64,000 bases of DNA from positions 162,580 to 226,579 of the forward strand of contig NZ_CANMCP010000006.1 of assembly GCF_947496385.1 (NCBI RefSeq), in the 5' to 3' direction. How positions within the stretch are numbered: position 1 is the first letter of the stretch; every line of letters starts with the position of its first letter. A model generated the notes under the pieces. That model worked only from the letters and a program-made list of their open reading frames with translations. It did no database searches and was not told the origin of the DNA. The position numbers were made by a program, and so were the translations under genes. Of this stretch, positions 36,799-47,753 are shown piece after piece. Origin of the DNA: an uncultured Croceicoccus sp. (GTDB lineage: Bacteria; Pseudomonadota; Alphaproteobacteria; Sphingomonadales; Sphingomonadaceae).

Positions 36799-38160
36799 TC
36801 AGCTGGCCATCTGCGTATCGACATAGGCCATCCACGCCCGCGCAAGGCTGGTGCGGTTGCCGGTCTGGATCTGCTCGAACGTGCTCTTGGCTTCGGCGAA
36901 CTGACCCATGTCGGCCAGCGCGATGCCGAGCCCGGTCAGCGCCTTCTCCTTGTCAACGCCGCCCTTTTCGAGCGCCACGCGATACAGCGCGACCGCCTCG
37001 CTCGACTTTTCATAGCCGAGGTAGATGTCGGCCAGCGTCATCGCGTCCTTGCCAGTCGCGGCATTGCGGGCGCCGGCGGCATCGGTGTTGAGTTCGGACA
37101 GCACCGAATCATAACGCGCATTGGCGGTCGAGAGGGTCTCGGTCACGGCCTGCGCATTGCGGTCGAGAACGCCGGCCTCGATCCCGGCATTGGCGACGGC
37201 GCGTGCCTCGCCCGGACGCAGGCGGGGGTCGGTCTGATACAGATAAGCGAGATACTGACCCTCATCCGAAATCGCATTCTCACGCAGCATCAGCCGCAGC
37301 AGGTCGAGTTCTTCCTCCTCGGTATAGGGGGAGAGCGACGCGACCACGCTATAGGCCTGCTTGCGCTGATCCGCGGTCGGCGACGCTTCGAGCGTGCGCA
37401 GCGCCCATTCGAAAGCCTGATCGTTGAGACCGTTGTTCGCCGCCACGGCAAGCCCGCGGAAGACGAGATCGGTCTGCGGCTGACCGGTCGCGGTGCGGCG
37501 CGCCTCGATCGCATCGTTCAGCTTCACCAGGCCTTCTTCGTACATGTTGTCGGCCAGATAGCTTTCGGCGAGCAGCATGCGAACGTCATTCTCGGTGTAA
37601 CCGGCAGCGATCGCCTGGGGCAGCGCCTCGCGCGCACCGGCGTAATCGCCCGAATCATAGGCGAGCGCGCCCGAGAAATAGTGATAGGTCGGCACGTTCG
37701 CGGCCGGCGCCAATCCGCTGGCGAGCATCATGTCGATGCCGCGCTTCTGCAGCTTGGGATCGAACATCAGCTGTCCGGTGGTCAGCGCGATCTGGCCGAC
37801 GAAATACTTGTCGTCCGGCTTCGTCGCGGCGGCGGCGGCAGCGTCGATCTTCGCGCGAATACCGCCCAGCGCCTGATCCACGCCGTTCTGCGCGGCGGTC
37901 AGCTGCGCCTGCGCCTGCTGCTTGGCGGCGGGTTCGCGCGCACTGACATAGGCCTGGCGCGCCTGCTGCGCCTGCTGCGACGCGGCGGTCACGGCGGCGT
38001 CTTCCTTCGCACCCTGAACGGCCTGCTGCAATTCGGCGGCCGTGGGGCGGAATTCCTTCGAAATCTTGATATCCTGCGCCATCGCGGGCGCCACACCGGC
38101 GCCAATGGCACCGGTCGAAAGCGCGAGGGCGAGCGCAATGCGGGAAATGGAACGTTTCAT
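36799..38160 (-). CDS. Secreted tetratricopeptide-like repeat protein
   Basis: About 453 residues from ATG 38160 (ATG 38166 is also good; GGAG lies 4-10 bases upstream). Signal peptide with a VAPAMA-Q cleavage site near residue 28. An Ala/Gln-rich helical region (about 45-100) precedes several degenerate TPR-like helical pairs (for example YHYFSGALAYDSGDYAGAREALPQAIAAGY and ALYRVALEKGGVDKEKALTGLGIALADMGQFAEAKSTFEQI-type segments). Probably a periplasmic scaffold or assembly protein, function unknown. Confidence 0.65.
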   Translation of the reverse strand: MKRSISRIALALALSTGAIGAGVAPAMAQDIKISKEFRPTAAELQQAVQGAKEDAAVTAASQQAQQARQAYVSAREPAAKQQAQAQLTAAQNGVDQALGGIRAKIDAAAAAATKPDDKYFVGQIALTTGQLMFDPKLQKRGIDMMLASGLAPAANVPTYHYFSGALAYDSGDYAGAREALPQAIAAGYTENDVRMLLAESYLADNMYEEGLVKLNDAIEARRTATGQPQTDLVFRGLAVAANNGLNDQAFEWALRTLEASPTADQRKQAYSVVASLSPYTEEEELDLLRLMLRENAISDEGQYLAYLYQTDPRLRPGEARAVANAGIEAGVLDRNAQAVTETLSTANARYDSVLSELNTDAAGARNAATGKDAMTLADIYLGYEKSSEAVALYRVALEKGGVDKEKALTGLGIALADMGQFAEAKSTFEQIQTGNRTSLARAWMAYVDTQMAS

Positions 38161-38448
38161 ATTCATCTTTCTCCACCAAAACTTGACGGCCAGCGGGTTT
38201 TCGCCTCCGACCGAATGAAACACGCGGGCTCAAATGCCGCTAAAAATCCGCGAACGCAACCGTGGCCCGCGTCATCTCTCTTGCGCTCCTTATGAAGGGG
38301 CCGTGCTGAATAGCGATTGAATGGCGCGCGGGGCGTTCCCCCTGACCCTGTGGAAAAGCATGGCGGCCCGGCCCGTGCGGGGGTCGTTCGGCTGGCATTC
38401 GGGCGCCCCGTGCCCTAGGGTCGCGGCGCCCCGGCGAATATCCGGGAA

Positions 38449-41253
38449 ATGACCGTTGATAAAAGAGAGCCAACCGGCGTGAACGACCTGACCGACACCC
38501 TGCCCCATGGCGGACCCGACATCGAACCGATCGACATCGTCGATGAGATGAAGTCCAGCTATCTCGATTACGCGATGAGCGTGATCGTATCGCGCGCGCT
38601 TCCCGATGTGCGCGACGGGCTGAAGCCGGTGCACCGCCGCATCCTCTACAGCTGTCAGGAAGCCGGATATGTCGCCGGCCGCCCCTATCGCAAGTCGAGC
38701 CGGATCGTCGGCGACGTCATGGGTAAGTATCACCCCCATGGCGACAGCGCGATTTACGACGCGCTCGCCCGCATGACGCAGGACTGGTCGATGCGTCTTC
38801 CGCTCATCGACGGACAGGGCAATTTCGGTTCGATGGACCCCGATCCGCCCGCCGCCATGCGTTATACCGAGGCGCGGCTGGCGAAGGTTTCGGAATCGCT
38901 GCTCTCCGACATCGACAAGAATACCGTCGACTTCATCGACAATTACGACGGCAGCGAGAGCGAGCCTTCGGTCCTCCCGGCCCGCTACCCCAACCTGCTC
39001 GTCAATGGCGCGGGCGGCATTGCGGTCGGCATGGCGACGAACATCCCGCCGCACAATCTGGGCGAGGTGATCGACGGCACGCTGGCGATGATGGACAATC
39101 CCGCGATCACCGTCGATGAATTGTTCGAGATCATCCCCGGTCCCGATTTTCCCACCGCGCCGCTGATCCTGGGTCAGACGGGCGCGCGGGCCGCCTATCG
39201 CGAAGGGCGCGGCTCCGTCCTGATGCGCTGCCGCCACGAGATCGAGACCGCGCGGGGGGACAAGCGCTCCATCGTGCTGACCTCGATCCCCTATCAGGTG
39301 GGCAAGAACAACCTGGTCGAGAAGATCGCCGAGGCCGCGAAGGACAAGCGGATCGAGGGCGTGTCCGACATTCGCGACGAATCCAATCGGGAGGGCATGC
39401 GCGTCGTCGTCGACCTGAAACGCGACGCCACGCCGGAGGTGGTGCTGAACCAGATCTGGCGGCACACCCCGGCGCAGTCGAGCTTCCCCGCCAACATGCT
39501 CGCGATCAGCGGCGGGCGTCCGATGACGCTGACGCTGCGCGATTTTCTCTCGCTTTTCATCCGCTTCCGCGAGGAGGTCATCACCCGGCGCACCAAGTTC
39601 GAGCTGAACAAGGCGCGCGAACGGGCGCATATCTTGCTCGGCCTGGTGATCGCGGTGACCAATCTCGACGAGGTGGTGCGCATCATCCGCGGGTCGGCGA
39701 CCCCTGCCCTGGCGCGCGAAACGCTGCTGAAACGCGAATGGCCGATCGGCGACATCGCGCAATATCTGCGCCTGGTCGAGGCGATCGAGAGCGACGAGCA
39801 CGAAGGCAAGGACGCGACCTATCGCCTGTCCGAAACGCAGGTGCGCGCCATTCTCGACCTGCGGCTGCACCGGCTTACCGCGCTCGGCCGCGACGAAATC
39901 GGCGAGGAGCTGGAGAAGCTCGCCAAGGCGATTGCCGAATATCTCGAAATCCTGTCCGACCGGGCAAAGCTCTATGCCGTCATGCGCGAGGAGCTGACGC
40001 AGGTGCGCGACACCTATGCGACGCCGCGCCTGTCCGAAATCGCGCCGGCCTGGGACGGGCTGGAGGACGAGGATCTGATCGAGCGCGACGAGATGGTCGT
40101 GACTGTGACGATGGACGGCTATATCAAGCGGACCCCGCTTTCGACCTTCCGCGCGCAGAACCGCGGCGGCAAGGGCCGCGCCGGCATGGCGACGAAGGAC
40201 GAGGACGCCATTTCCGAAATGTTCGTGACGAGCACGCACAACCCGGTGCTGTTCTTCGCCAGTTCGGGTAAGGTCTATCGCCTCAAGGTCTGGAAACTGC
40301 CCGAAGGCGGCCCGGCGACGCGCGGGCGGCCCATCGTCAACCTGCTGCCCTCACTCGACAAGGACGAGAGCATCGCAACCGTGCTGCCCTTGCCGGAGGA
40401 CGAGGAAGGCTGGGGCGCGCTGAATGTCGTGTTCGCCACGGCGAAGGGCAACGTGCGCCGCAATTCGATGGATGCCTTCGCCAACATCCCGTCGAACGGC
40501 AAATTCGCGATGCGCTTCGACGACGACAGCGACGACCGCCTGATCGGCGTGGCCTTGCTGGAAAGCGGGGACGACGTGCTGCTCGCCACGCGGCAGGGCA
40601 AGGCGATCCGTTTCGACGGAGAAGACGTGCGCGAGTTCCAGAGCCGCACCTCCACCGGCGTGCGCGGCATGCGCTTGAAGGACGATGACGAGGTCGTCTC
40701 GCTCTCCATCCTTGCCGGCGGGACCGCGACGCCGGAGGAACGCGACGCCTATCTGCGCGTCGCCCCGTGGAAGAATGGCGACGATGCAACCGGCCTGTCC
40801 GACGACCATGCCGCCATGGCCGAGGCGGAGGAATTCATCCTCACCCTGTGTCAGAACGGCTATGGCAAGCTGTCCTCCGCCTACGAATACCGGCGCACCG
40901 GGCGCGGCGGCCAGGGTATTACCAATATCGACAATATCGCCCGCAACGGGCTCGTCGTGGCGAGCTTCAAGGCGGAAAAGACCGATCAGCTCATGCTCGT
41001 CACCGATCAGGCGAAGCTGATCCGCATCGGGCTCGACAGCCTGCGCGTGATCGGGCGCAACAGCGCTGGCGTCCGCCTGTTCAACGTCGGCAAGAACGAG
41101 CATGTCGTGTCGGTCGCGTTGATCGACGACGACGAATCGCCCGAAAATGCCGCCGAAGAGGCGATTGTGGAGGAAATGGTCGGCCGCGATACGCCCGCGA
41201 CCACGCCCGACACGACGCAGGACCGCGACGATCCCACGCCGACCGACGTGTAA
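38449..41253 (+). CDS. gyrA: DNA gyrase subunit A
   Basis: 934-residue breakage-reunion subunit of gyrase. The N-terminal winged helix/tower holds the quinolone region [15 protein letters not shown] with Ser and Asp at the positions equivalent to E. coli 83 and 87, so no classical resistance substitution. The active-site Tyr is in AMRYTEARL. The C-terminal pinwheel has several repeats, and the GyrA box is visible as [10 protein letters not shown]; the end is acidic. ATG 38449 or GTG 38479 could be the start. No tRNA or gyrB gene is near. Confidence 0.96.
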   Translation: MTVDKREPTGVNDLTDTLPHGGPDIEPIDIVDEMKSSYLDYAMSVIVSRALPDVRDGLKPVHRRILYSCQEAGYVAGRPYRKSSRIVGDVMGKYHPHGDSAIYDALARMTQDWSMRLPLIDGQGNFGSMDPDPPAAMRYTEARLAKVSESLLSDIDKNTVDFIDNYDGSESEPSVLPARYPNLLVNGAGGIAVGMATNIPPHNLGEVIDGTLAMMDNPAITVDELFEIIPGPDFPTAPLILGQTGARAAYREGRGSVLMRCRHEIETARGDKRSIVLTSIPYQVGKNNLVEKIAEAAKDKRIEGVSDIRDESNREGMRVVVDLKRDATPEVVLNQIWRHTPAQSSFPANMLAISGGRPMTLTLRDFLSLFIRFREEVITRRTKFELNKARERAHILLGLVIAVTNLDEVVRIIRGSATPALARETLLKREWPIGDIAQYLRLVEAIESDEHEGKDATYRLSETQVRAILDLRLHRLTALGRDEIGEELEKLAKAIAEYLEILSDRAKLYAVMREELTQVRDTYATPRLSEIAPAWDGLEDEDLIERDEMVVTVTMDGYIKRTPLSTFRAQNRGGKGRAGMATKDEDAISEMFVTSTHNPVLFFASSGKVYRLKVWKLPEGGPATRGRPIVNLLPSLDKDESIATVLPLPEDEEGWGALNVVFATAKGNVRRNSMDAFANIPSNGKFAMRFDDDSDDRLIGVALLESGDDVLLATRQGKAIRFDGEDVREFQSRTSTGVRGMRLKDDDEVVSLSILAGGTATPEERDAYLRVAPWKNGDDATGLSDDHAAMAEAEEFILTLCQNGYGKLSSAYEYRRTGRGGQGITNIDNIARNGLVVASFKAEKTDQLMLVTDQAKLIRIGLDSLRVIGRNSAGVRLFNVGKNEHVVSVALIDDDESPENAAEEAIVEEMVGRDTPATTPDTTQDRDDPTPTDV

Positions 41254-41267
41254 CCGGCCCGTCCGCC

Positions 41268-41924
41268 TCAGCCGCGCTCGCGCCTGAGGCGGACGACAAC
41301 CCCGGTGCAGATCATCAGCACGCCAATATAATAAAGCGGCCAGACCAGCGCGCCGGCCAGCGCGACGCTGCGCAACGGACCATTCGCCGCAATCAGCAGC
41401 AGATCCGACAGCACGAACAGAACCGCCCCCGCCCCGATGCGGTAACGTGAAAACCGGCTGAGCCAAGCCATCGCCGCCATCGCGCCGAGAATCAGCGCAT
41501 AACCCGCAACCAGCCAGCGCCCCTCACCCCCGAATGTGAGGAGAAACGCATCGAGCGGCACACCGACGAGCAGGGCAATCCCCACCAGCCTTTGCGACCG
41601 GGTCGGATCCGCGCGCCGGTTCCGCGCAAAGAGCCAGATGGCAAGCACATGGCCGATGGCATGCAAGACGCCGCCCGCCGCCAGCCACAATTCCTGCGCC
41701 ATGTCGGCCAGTGCGTAGAGTGTCATGACCCCCGCGATAAGCGCGCCGTCACGGCCCAGATGGCGTTGAAACGCATAGATCGCCAATGCGCCGACGGCCG
41801 CGCCCTTCCACGCGATCTGGTACAGGCCGGGCATGGCGCCGCCCGCGACGAACCACCAGCTGACGCCGAAAAACAGGCTGAGCAGCAGCCAGGGCCGTCG
41901 TTCGATCAAAGCGCGCTTTACCAT
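41268..41924 (-). CDS. Lysoplasmalogenase-family (YhhN/TMEM86) membrane protein
   Basis: 218 residues from ATG 41924, which has AAGGGA just upstream; an earlier in-frame start at 41984 lacks support. Six to eight hydrophobic segments cover the protein. The YhhN/TMEM86 family signature is seen in AIYAFQRHLGRDGALIAGVMTLYALADMAQEL and in LLVGVPLDAFLLTF-like segments. TMEM86 enzymes hydrolyse the vinyl-ether bond of lysoplasmalogens; the bacterial substrate is uncertain. It is convergent with gyrA, and trmFO is divergent 76 bp away. Confidence 0.7.
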   Translation of the reverse strand: MVKRALIERRPWLLLSLFFGVSWWFVAGGAMPGLYQIAWKGAAVGALAIYAFQRHLGRDGALIAGVMTLYALADMAQELWLAAGGVLHAIGHVLAIWLFARNRRADPTRSQRLVGIALLVGVPLDAFLLTFGGEGRWLVAGYALILGAMAAMAWLSRFSRYRIGAGAVLFVLSDLLLIAANGPLRSVALAGALVWPLYYIGVLMICTGVVVRLRRERG

Positions 41925-42000
41925 GGGTTCCCTTAGCAATTCGGTACACCGGCCCTGATTGCATTTGCCAAGCCGCCTGCGCAATCGCTAACCCGCCGGT

Positions 42001-43383
42001 ATGAAACACGATATCCATATTATCGGCGGCGGTCTCGCCGGGAGCGAGGCGGCATGGCAACTGGCACAGCGCGGATTTCGCGTGCGCCTGTCCGAAATGC
42101 GTGGCGGGGGCGGCGGCACGACCCCGGCGCATCATTCCGATTCGCTGGCGGAGCTGGTATGCTCCAACTCGTTCCGGTCGGATGACGACACGTCCAACGC
42201 GGTCGGCCTGCTCCACCATGAAATGCGGCAACTCAATTCGGTCATCATGGCCGCGGCGGAAAAGGCGCGCGTGCCTGCCGGTTCGGCGCTGGCCGTGGAC
42301 CGGGACGTATTTTCCGCCCATGTCGAACGCGCGCTCGCCGACCATCCCAACATCACCATCGTGCGCGAAAAGATTGACCGGCTGCCAACAGATGGCCCGA
42401 CGATCGTCGCGACCGGCCCCCTGACCGCCGCATCGCTCGCCGACAGCATCGGACAGGCGACGGGCCGTGACAGCCTTGCCTTTTTCGACGCGATCGCACC
42501 CATCGTCTACCGCGACAGTATCGACATGGACATCTGCTGGATTCAGTCGCGATGGAACAAGGTATCCGGCCCTGAAAGCGAGGGGCAGGAGGGCGATTAC
42601 ATCAATTGCCCGATGACGAGAGAGCAATATCTCGCCTTTCACCAAGGCCTGCTCGACGGGGAGAAGACCGAGTTCAAGGAGTGGGAAAAGGACACCCCCT
42701 ATTTCGAGGGCTGCATGCCGATCGAGGTGATGGCATCCCGCGGCGTCGACACGTTGCGCTATGGCCCGATGAAGCCCGTCGGCCTCGACAATCCGCGCGA
42801 TACGACGCCCGAATTTCCGCAGGGGCGCTGGCCCTATGCCGTTGTGCAATTGCGGCAGGACAACCGGCTCGGCACGCTCTGGAATATGGTGGGGTTTCAG
42901 ACGAAGCTGAAATGGGGGGCACAGAAAGAACTGTTCCGCACCATTCCCGGCCTTGAGAATGCGGAATTTGCGCGGCTGGGGGGATTGCATCGCAACACGT
43001 TCCTCAATTCGCCCGAACTGCTCGACCGGCAATTGCGCCTGCGCGGGGCGGAACATGTCCGCTTTGCCGGCCAGATCACCGGATGCGAAGGCTATGTCGA
43101 AAGCAGCGCGGTCGGCTTGATGGCCGGTTTGATGGCAGCGGCGGAGCTTTCGGGAGCGCCATGGACCGCCCCGCCCCGCACGACGGCGATGGGCGCGCTG
43201 CTGTCGCACATCACCGGCGATGCGGAGGCGGACAGCTATCAGCCAATGAACGTCAATTTCGGCCTGTTCCCGCCGCCGGAGGACAAGGTGAAGAAGAAGG
43301 AGCGCAAGCTGTTCTACACCAACCGGGCCAAGCAGGATTTCCCCGCATGGCAGAACACGCTGCGCAGCCCCGCGCCCGCGTAA
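42001..43383 (+). CDS. trmFO: Folate-dependent tRNA U54 methyltransferase TrmFO
   Basis: 460 residues. TrmFO uses methylenetetrahydrofolate and FAD to make 5-methyluridine at tRNA position 54. The N-terminal FAD-binding [14 protein letters not shown] is near residue 9, followed by the family-specific [18 protein letters not shown] and [18 protein letters not shown], and [18 protein letters not shown]. Length and pattern match TrmFO rather than MnmG. It is immediately convergent with the EF-hand gene, the two stop codons lying side by side. Confidence 0.93.
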   Translation: MKHDIHIIGGGLAGSEAAWQLAQRGFRVRLSEMRGGGGGTTPAHHSDSLAELVCSNSFRSDDDTSNAVGLLHHEMRQLNSVIMAAAEKARVPAGSALAVDRDVFSAHVERALADHPNITIVREKIDRLPTDGPTIVATGPLTAASLADSIGQATGRDSLAFFDAIAPIVYRDSIDMDICWIQSRWNKVSGPESEGQEGDYINCPMTREQYLAFHQGLLDGEKTEFKEWEKDTPYFEGCMPIEVMASRGVDTLRYGPMKPVGLDNPRDTTPEFPQGRWPYAVVQLRQDNRLGTLWNMVGFQTKLKWGAQKELFRTIPGLENAEFARLGGLHRNTFLNSPELLDRQLRLRGAEHVRFAGQITGCEGYVESSAVGLMAGLMAAAELSGAPWTAPPRTTAMGALLSHITGDAEADSYQPMNVNFGLFPPPEDKVKKKERKLFYTNRAKQDFPAWQNTLRSPAPA

Positions 43384-43851
43384 TCAGCAATTGCAGCGCG
43401 GCTTTCGCGGTTTGGTCGGGCTGCGCGTGGTGGCGAATTCGGCGGGGTTGAGCTGTCCGTTGCCATTCGCGTCGGCCTTGTCGAACTTGTCGACGGTGGT
43501 GACGGCCCATTCCTCGAAGGTGAGGAGATTATTGCCGTCCTTGTCGAGCTTGCGAAAGGAATTGACGCGCGTCGACAGCATTTCGTTGCGGGTGATGATG
43601 CTGTCATTGTTGCGGTCGTAACGGGCGAAGCGTTTCTGCTCCTTCGTCATTTCGATCGCTTCGGGAAGAGCGGGCCCGCGCATGTCCGCGACATCGGCGG
43701 ATGGGAGGACGTCGGGCTGTTTCGGTTCGGCGGTTGGCGCGGGTTCGGGCGGCGGCGGGCCGGGCGCCTCGATCGCGCGCCCCTGCCACCAGAGAAGCCC
43801 GATGGCGACCAGCACGAGCGCACCCAAGGCGCCGAGAAGTGTCCTGTTCAT
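43384..43851 (-). CDS. Membrane-anchored EF-hand protein
   Basis: 155 residues. One N-terminal transmembrane helix (LLGALGALVLVAIGLLWW) is followed by a Pro-rich linker and three EF-hand loops: DRNNDSIITRNEM, DKDGNNLLTFEEW and DANGNGQLNPAEF. Loops 2 and 3 have Asp/Asn at positions 1, 3 and 5 and Glu at 12, as expected for calcium binding; loop 1 ends in Glu too. It would face the periplasm. Such EF-hand proteins are frequent in sphingomonads; a sensor or buffering role is inferred. ATG 43851 has CAGGGG 9 bases upstream. Confidence 0.78.
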   Translation of the reverse strand: MNRTLLGALGALVLVAIGLLWWQGRAIEAPGPPPPEPAPTAEPKQPDVLPSADVADMRGPALPEAIEMTKEQKRFARYDRNNDSIITRNEMLSTRVNSFRKLDKDGNNLLTFEEWAVTTVDKFDKADANGNGQLNPAEFATTRSPTKPRKPRCNC

Positions 43852-43914
43852 GGTTTGCGACCCCTGACAAGTAATGCCACAGGAGTATAGCCGCGCGCCG
43901 CGAAATGGAAACGA

Positions 43915-44580
43915 TTAAGCGCCGAGCCACCCCGCGCGCACCGCCCGCGCGAAATCCCCAGCCCCGCCGATGGGACGATTTTCATGGGCCGCCCGTTCGG
44001 TCATCCGCGCCAACACGATGAGCGGACGCATCGCTCGCCCCGCGCGCCGTTCGGGCGCCGCCGCCCCGCGCAGCAGTGTCATGGCCCGCTCCCGCTCCGT
44101 CTCGTCCCCCATGTGCACGGCGAGGTCCGCCAGCGCCCAGCGATAGGCAAGCGCCGCAACCGCCCCGCCGTCGAGCACCTGCGATAGCCCCGCCATCGCC
44201 GCCGCCCGGCCTTGCGCCGCAGCGGCAATGTCGACCGTCGCGAGCGGCGCATCCCCGATCATCGCCTCCCATCCGTCGACCAGTTCGGTAAAAGCGGCGC
44301 GCCCCTCCCCCCACGGACGCAGCGCCGCCAACAACGGCTCCCCCGCGGGCCACTCCCCGGCCGGGCACGCAAATGTCTCGCGCCACCACGCCAACCGCAT
44401 CTGCGCCAGCATCGGTTCGCGCGAAGGGTCGATCAACTGTGCCAGCCGCCGGTCCAGCGCCATGAACGCCCGCCACACACCGCGCGCCCCCCGCGGCGCA
44501 TAGGCCAGCGCGAGGCGGACCGGCGGCGCGATCAGAGCGTCGATCTGCGCCGTGGTGGCTTCGTCTTCCTCGAAATTCAT
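43915..44580 (-). CDS. Squalene/phytoene synthase-like protein
   Basis: 221 residues from ATG 44580. The LALAYAPRGARGVWRAFMALDRRLAQL and MLAQMRLAWWRE segments match the phytoene/squalene synthase superfamily (trans-isoprenyl diphosphate synthases). The paired DxxxD diphosphate-binding motifs are not clearly present and the protein is shorter than a full synthase, so it is more like the NDUFAF6-type non-catalytic relatives. Function unknown. It lies just downstream of the pdhB terminator and is transcribed in the same direction. Confidence 0.55.
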   Translation of the reverse strand: MNFEEDEATTAQIDALIAPPVRLALAYAPRGARGVWRAFMALDRRLAQLIDPSREPMLAQMRLAWWRETFACPAGEWPAGEPLLAALRPWGEGRAAFTELVDGWEAMIGDAPLATVDIAAAAQGRAAAMAGLSQVLDGGAVAALAYRWALADLAVHMGDETERERAMTLLRGAAAPERRAGRAMRPLIVLARMTERAAHENRPIGGAGDFARAVRAGWLGA

Positions 44581-44615
44581 GGGCAACCCATCGCCGTGCC
44601 TTCGTGCGGGTGCAA

Positions 44616-44648
44616 GAAAAAACCCCGGCGCGAAGGTCGCGCCGGGGT
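44616..44648 (-). terminator. Terminator of pdhA-pdhB
   Basis: A perfect 11-bp GC-rich stem (44622-44632 with 44638-44648, loop AAGGT) followed on the minus strand by six T (44621-44616). It lies 26 bp after pdhB, before the phytoene-synthase-like gene, and is a classic Rho-independent terminator. Confidence 0.9.
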
Positions 44649-44674
44649 CGGTCATGGTCGCGATCTGGGCGCGC

Positions 44675-46060
44675 TCAATCCTTGTAGCAGACCTTCTTGG
44701 CCGCCGCGACGATGCTCGACGATTTGAGCAAGGCGTCCTTTTCGAGGTTGGCGGCATAGGGCAGCGGCACATCTTCGTTGCACACGCGCAGCACCGGCGC
44801 GTCGAGATGGTCGAACCCTTCGGTCATGCACACCGCAATGATCTCGCTCGCGATGGAACAGGTCGGCCAGCCTTCCTCGGCAACGATCAGCCGGTTCGTC
44901 TTGGCCAGGCTGTCGAGCACGGTCTTCGTGTCGAGCGGACGCAGCGTGCGAAGGTCGATCACCTCCGCGTCGATCCCCTGCGAGGCAAGCTCCTCCGCCG
45001 CTTCGAGCGCGAGGCCGACCCCGATGGAATAGGAGACGATCGTCACGTCCGACCCGGCCCGAACGATGCGCGCCTTGCCGGTCGGCAGCACCCAGTCCTC
45101 GAGATCGGGCAGGTCGAAGCTCTTGCCATACAGCAATTCGTTTTCGAGGAAGACGACCGGATCCTCGCTGCGGATCGCGGCCTTCATCAAACCCTTCGCA
45201 TCGGCGGCGTCATAGGGGGCGATGACCACGAGGCCCGGCACGCTCGCATACCACGGCCCGTAATTCTGGCTATGCTGCGCCGCGACGCGCGATGCCGCGC
45301 CATTGGGGCCGCGGAACACGACCGGGCACCGCATCTGCCCGCCCGACATGTAATTCGTCTTTGCCGCCGAGTTCACGAGGTGGTCGATCGCCTGCATGGC
45401 GAAGTTGAACGTCATGAACTCGACAATGGGACGAAGACCGCCCATCGCCGCGCCCGTGCCGACGCCGGCAAAGCCATATTCGGTGATCGGCGTGTCGATC
45501 ACCCGCTTGGCGCCGAACTCGTCCAACAGGCCCTGCGTAACCTTGTACGCGCCCTGATATTCGGCGACTTCCTCGCCCATGACGAAGACGCGGTCGTCGG
45601 CGCGCATTTCCTCGGCCATGGCGTCGCGCAACGCTTCGCGGACGGAGAGCGAGACCATCTTCGTACCCTCGGGCACCTCGGGGTCGCGGACGGGTTCGGC
45701 CTGCGCCTCGGACTTGGTCACTTCGGCCTCGCTCGGCTCGCGGCCGGTGTCCTTGCCCTCGCCCGCGACGTCCTGGGGCGCTTCGCTCTTGGCAGGGGCG
45801 CCGTCTTCGATGTCGCTTTCATCGCCGTCGAGCACGGCGATCACCGTGCCGACCTTCACGCCCTCGGTGCCCTCGGCCACGGTCAGCTTGCCGACCGTGC
45901 CCTCGTCGATGGCTTCGAATTCCATGGTCGCCTTGTCGGTCTCGATCTCGGCGAGGATGTCGCCGGGTCCGACCTGGTCGCCTTCCTTGACCAGCCATTT
46001 GGCCAGCGTGCCCTCCTCCATCGTGGGGGAAAGGGCGGGCATCTTGATTGCGGTGGCCAT
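44675..46060 (-). CDS. pdhB: Pyruvate dehydrogenase E1 subunit beta with N-terminal lipoyl domain
   Basis: 461 residues. The first 80 form a lipoyl domain with lipoyl Lys43 in ETDKATMEF; then an acidic Ala/Pro/Glu linker ([16 protein letters not shown]), then the E1-beta fold ([60 protein letters not shown]). E1-alpha2-beta2 decarboxylates pyruvate with thiamine diphosphate. A lipoyl domain on E1-beta is a known alphaproteobacterial form. The start overlaps the pdhA stop by one base (TGATG). The E2 gene does not follow, so it is encoded elsewhere. Confidence 0.96.
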   Translation of the reverse strand: MATAIKMPALSPTMEEGTLAKWLVKEGDQVGPGDILAEIETDKATMEFEAIDEGTVGKLTVAEGTEGVKVGTVIAVLDGDESDIEDGAPAKSEAPQDVAGEGKDTGREPSEAEVTKSEAQAEPVRDPEVPEGTKMVSLSVREALRDAMAEEMRADDRVFVMGEEVAEYQGAYKVTQGLLDEFGAKRVIDTPITEYGFAGVGTGAAMGGLRPIVEFMTFNFAMQAIDHLVNSAAKTNYMSGGQMRCPVVFRGPNGAASRVAAQHSQNYGPWYASVPGLVVIAPYDAADAKGLMKAAIRSEDPVVFLENELLYGKSFDLPDLEDWVLPTGKARIVRAGSDVTIVSYSIGVGLALEAAEELASQGIDAEVIDLRTLRPLDTKTVLDSLAKTNRLIVAEEGWPTCSIASEIIAVCMTEGFDHLDAPVLRVCNEDVPLPYAANLEKDALLKSSSIVAAAKKVCYKD

Positions 46061-47136
46061 CAGTATTTCTCCACCAGAACGTCGGTATAAAGTTCGGATG
46101 CGTCGGGTTCGGGCGAGCTTTCGGCGAAATCGGCGGCCTCGCTGATCTGCGCGCGAATGTCCTTTTCGAGGTCCTTCAGCTTCGCCTCGTCCATGCCGCG
46201 CTTGATGAGCTCGGCCTTCGCCGCCTCGATCGGATCGTGGTTTTCGCGCATGTCCTTCACCTCGTCGCGGCTGCGATATTTCGCAGGGTCGGACATCGAA
46301 TGCCCGCGATAGCGATAGGTATTGAGCTCCATCAACACCGGCCCGCCCCCGCCGCGCACATGTTCGAGCGCGATTTCGGCGGCGCTGCGCACGGCGAGCA
46401 CATCCATCCCGTCGACATCCATGCCGGGGATGCGGAACGCGGCCCCGCGACGATGGAACTCGGTTTCCGCGCTCGACCGCACCGTGCTGGTGCCCATCGC
46501 GTATTGATTGTTCTCGATCACGAAGATGATCGGCAACTGCCACAGGCTGGCCATGTTGAAGGTTTCGTAGACCTGCCCCTGATTGGCCGCACCATCGCCG
46601 AAATAGGCGAGGCAGACGCCGCCGTCCTCGCGATACTTGTGGGCAAAGGCGAGCCCGGCGCCCAATGGCACCTGCGCGCCGACGATGCCGTGGCCGCCGT
46701 AGAAGGCGTGTTCGGTGCTGAACATGTGCATCGAGCCGCCCTTGCCCTTGGAAATGCCGGCCTGGCGCCCGGTCAGCTCGGCCATGATCACCTTGGGATC
46801 GATGCCGTAGGCGAGCATGTGGCCGTGGTCGCGGTAGCCGGTGATGACGCTGTCCTTGCCCTCCGCGAGCGCGGATTGCAGGCCGACAGCGACGGCTTCC
46901 TGACCGATGTAGAGATGGCAGAACCCGCCAATCAGGCCGAGGCCGTAAAGCTGGCCGGCCTTCTCCTCGAACCGGCGGATGAGCAGCATCTGCTTGTAGA
47001 AATCGAGAAGCTGATCGTCCGATGCTTCGAAACGACCGGCTTCCTCGAAACGATTTTGAAGCGTCGCGAGCTTGAAATCGGGGTCTTCGACCGGTGCGGT
47101 CACGCTGTCCGCTTTCGCGGCGGGCTTGTCTGACAA
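46060..47136 (-). CDS. pdhA: Pyruvate dehydrogenase E1 subunit alpha
   Basis: 358 residues. The thiamine-diphosphate motif [12 protein letters not shown]...ENNQYAMGT is complete and the phosphorylation-loop region ([19 protein letters not shown]) is recognisable. N-terminal [31 protein letters not shown] is standard for PdhA. It is cotranslated with pdhB. The ftsB-like gene lies 143 bp upstream on the same strand; the eno-ftsB-pdhA order is common in alphaproteobacteria, so metabolism and division genes are linked here. Confidence 0.97.
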   Translation of the reverse strand: MSDKPAAKADSVTAPVEDPDFKLATLQNRFEEAGRFEASDDQLLDFYKQMLLIRRFEEKAGQLYGLGLIGGFCHLYIGQEAVAVGLQSALAEGKDSVITGYRDHGHMLAYGIDPKVIMAELTGRQAGISKGKGGSMHMFSTEHAFYGGHGIVGAQVPLGAGLAFAHKYREDGGVCLAYFGDGAANQGQVYETFNMASLWQLPIIFVIENNQYAMGTSTVRSSAETEFHRRGAAFRIPGMDVDGMDVLAVRSAAEIALEHVRGGGGPVLMELNTYRYRGHSMSDPAKYRSRDEVKDMRENHDPIEAAKAELIKRGMDEAKLKDLEKDIRAQISEAADFAESSPEPDASELYTDVLVEKY

Positions 47137-47279
47137 GATAGAAATCCTCGGGTTCGATCAGCCAAAAGGTCCGGAAAAATGCGGACCGCGTTTCACGATC
47201 CTATAGAGACGGTGAGCGCCATTGTGCAAGACGCTGTGCGCCGCGCAATGCACGATTACAAAGCGACCCGCCCACACGC

Positions 47280-47615
47280 TCAATCGCGGGGGATCACGAC
47301 CTCGTCGGGATGCGCCACGTTGAGATTGCGGCGCAGCAATTCGCCGACCAGATCGGGATCGGCATTGTTGGGGTCAAGCAACTGCACCCGGTTTGCCACG
47401 CGGTCACGCTCGGCCTGAAGCTGTGCGAGCTCCGCCTCCCTCTGTTCGAGCAGCTGCGTCGAATCGCCCCAGGCACGCACGCCTGTCGGCCCGACGAGCG
47501 CGGTCGCACACAGCACGCCGACCGTGATCGCGGCGCTGACGCGGCCCATGTTGCGACGCCGCACGCGGGGGCGCGTCACGCGAATGTCGTGGGGTCTGGA
47601 ACGCTTTGCGGGCAT
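47280..47615 (-). CDS. Septum formation initiator family protein (FtsB/DivIC-like)
   Basis: 111 residues. A basic N-terminal segment (RSRPHDIRVTRPRVRRRNMGR) is followed by one transmembrane helix (VSAAITVGVLCATALVG) and a coiled coil (LLEQREAELAQLQAERDRVANRV), then a short C-terminal tail. This is the FtsB/DivIC shape: a bitopic divisome protein that bridges FtsL and FtsQ. A start at the MGR methionine near residue 23 is an alternative. The pdhA neighbourhood supports the call. Confidence 0.78.
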   Translation of the reverse strand: MPAKRSRPHDIRVTRPRVRRRNMGRVSAAITVGVLCATALVGPTGVRAWGDSTQLLEQREAELAQLQAERDRVANRVQLLDPNNADPDLVGELLRRNLNVAHPDEVVIPRD

Positions 47616-47753
47616 CGCTCGACAGAATCACAAAACCGCATGGGTTGCAAGCGCCGACTCGTTGGAATGTCGCGATTTTTGCGCCGAACCGATCGCGGGT
47701 GGCAGCCGCTGCGAAGAGCCCCTATGACGGCAGGCCAAAAGGAGAGCGCAACG

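Noticed and set aside
38290..40239. A 649-residue minus-strand open frame opposite gyrA
   Set aside because: gyrA is unambiguous on the plus strand; the antisense frame has no domain.
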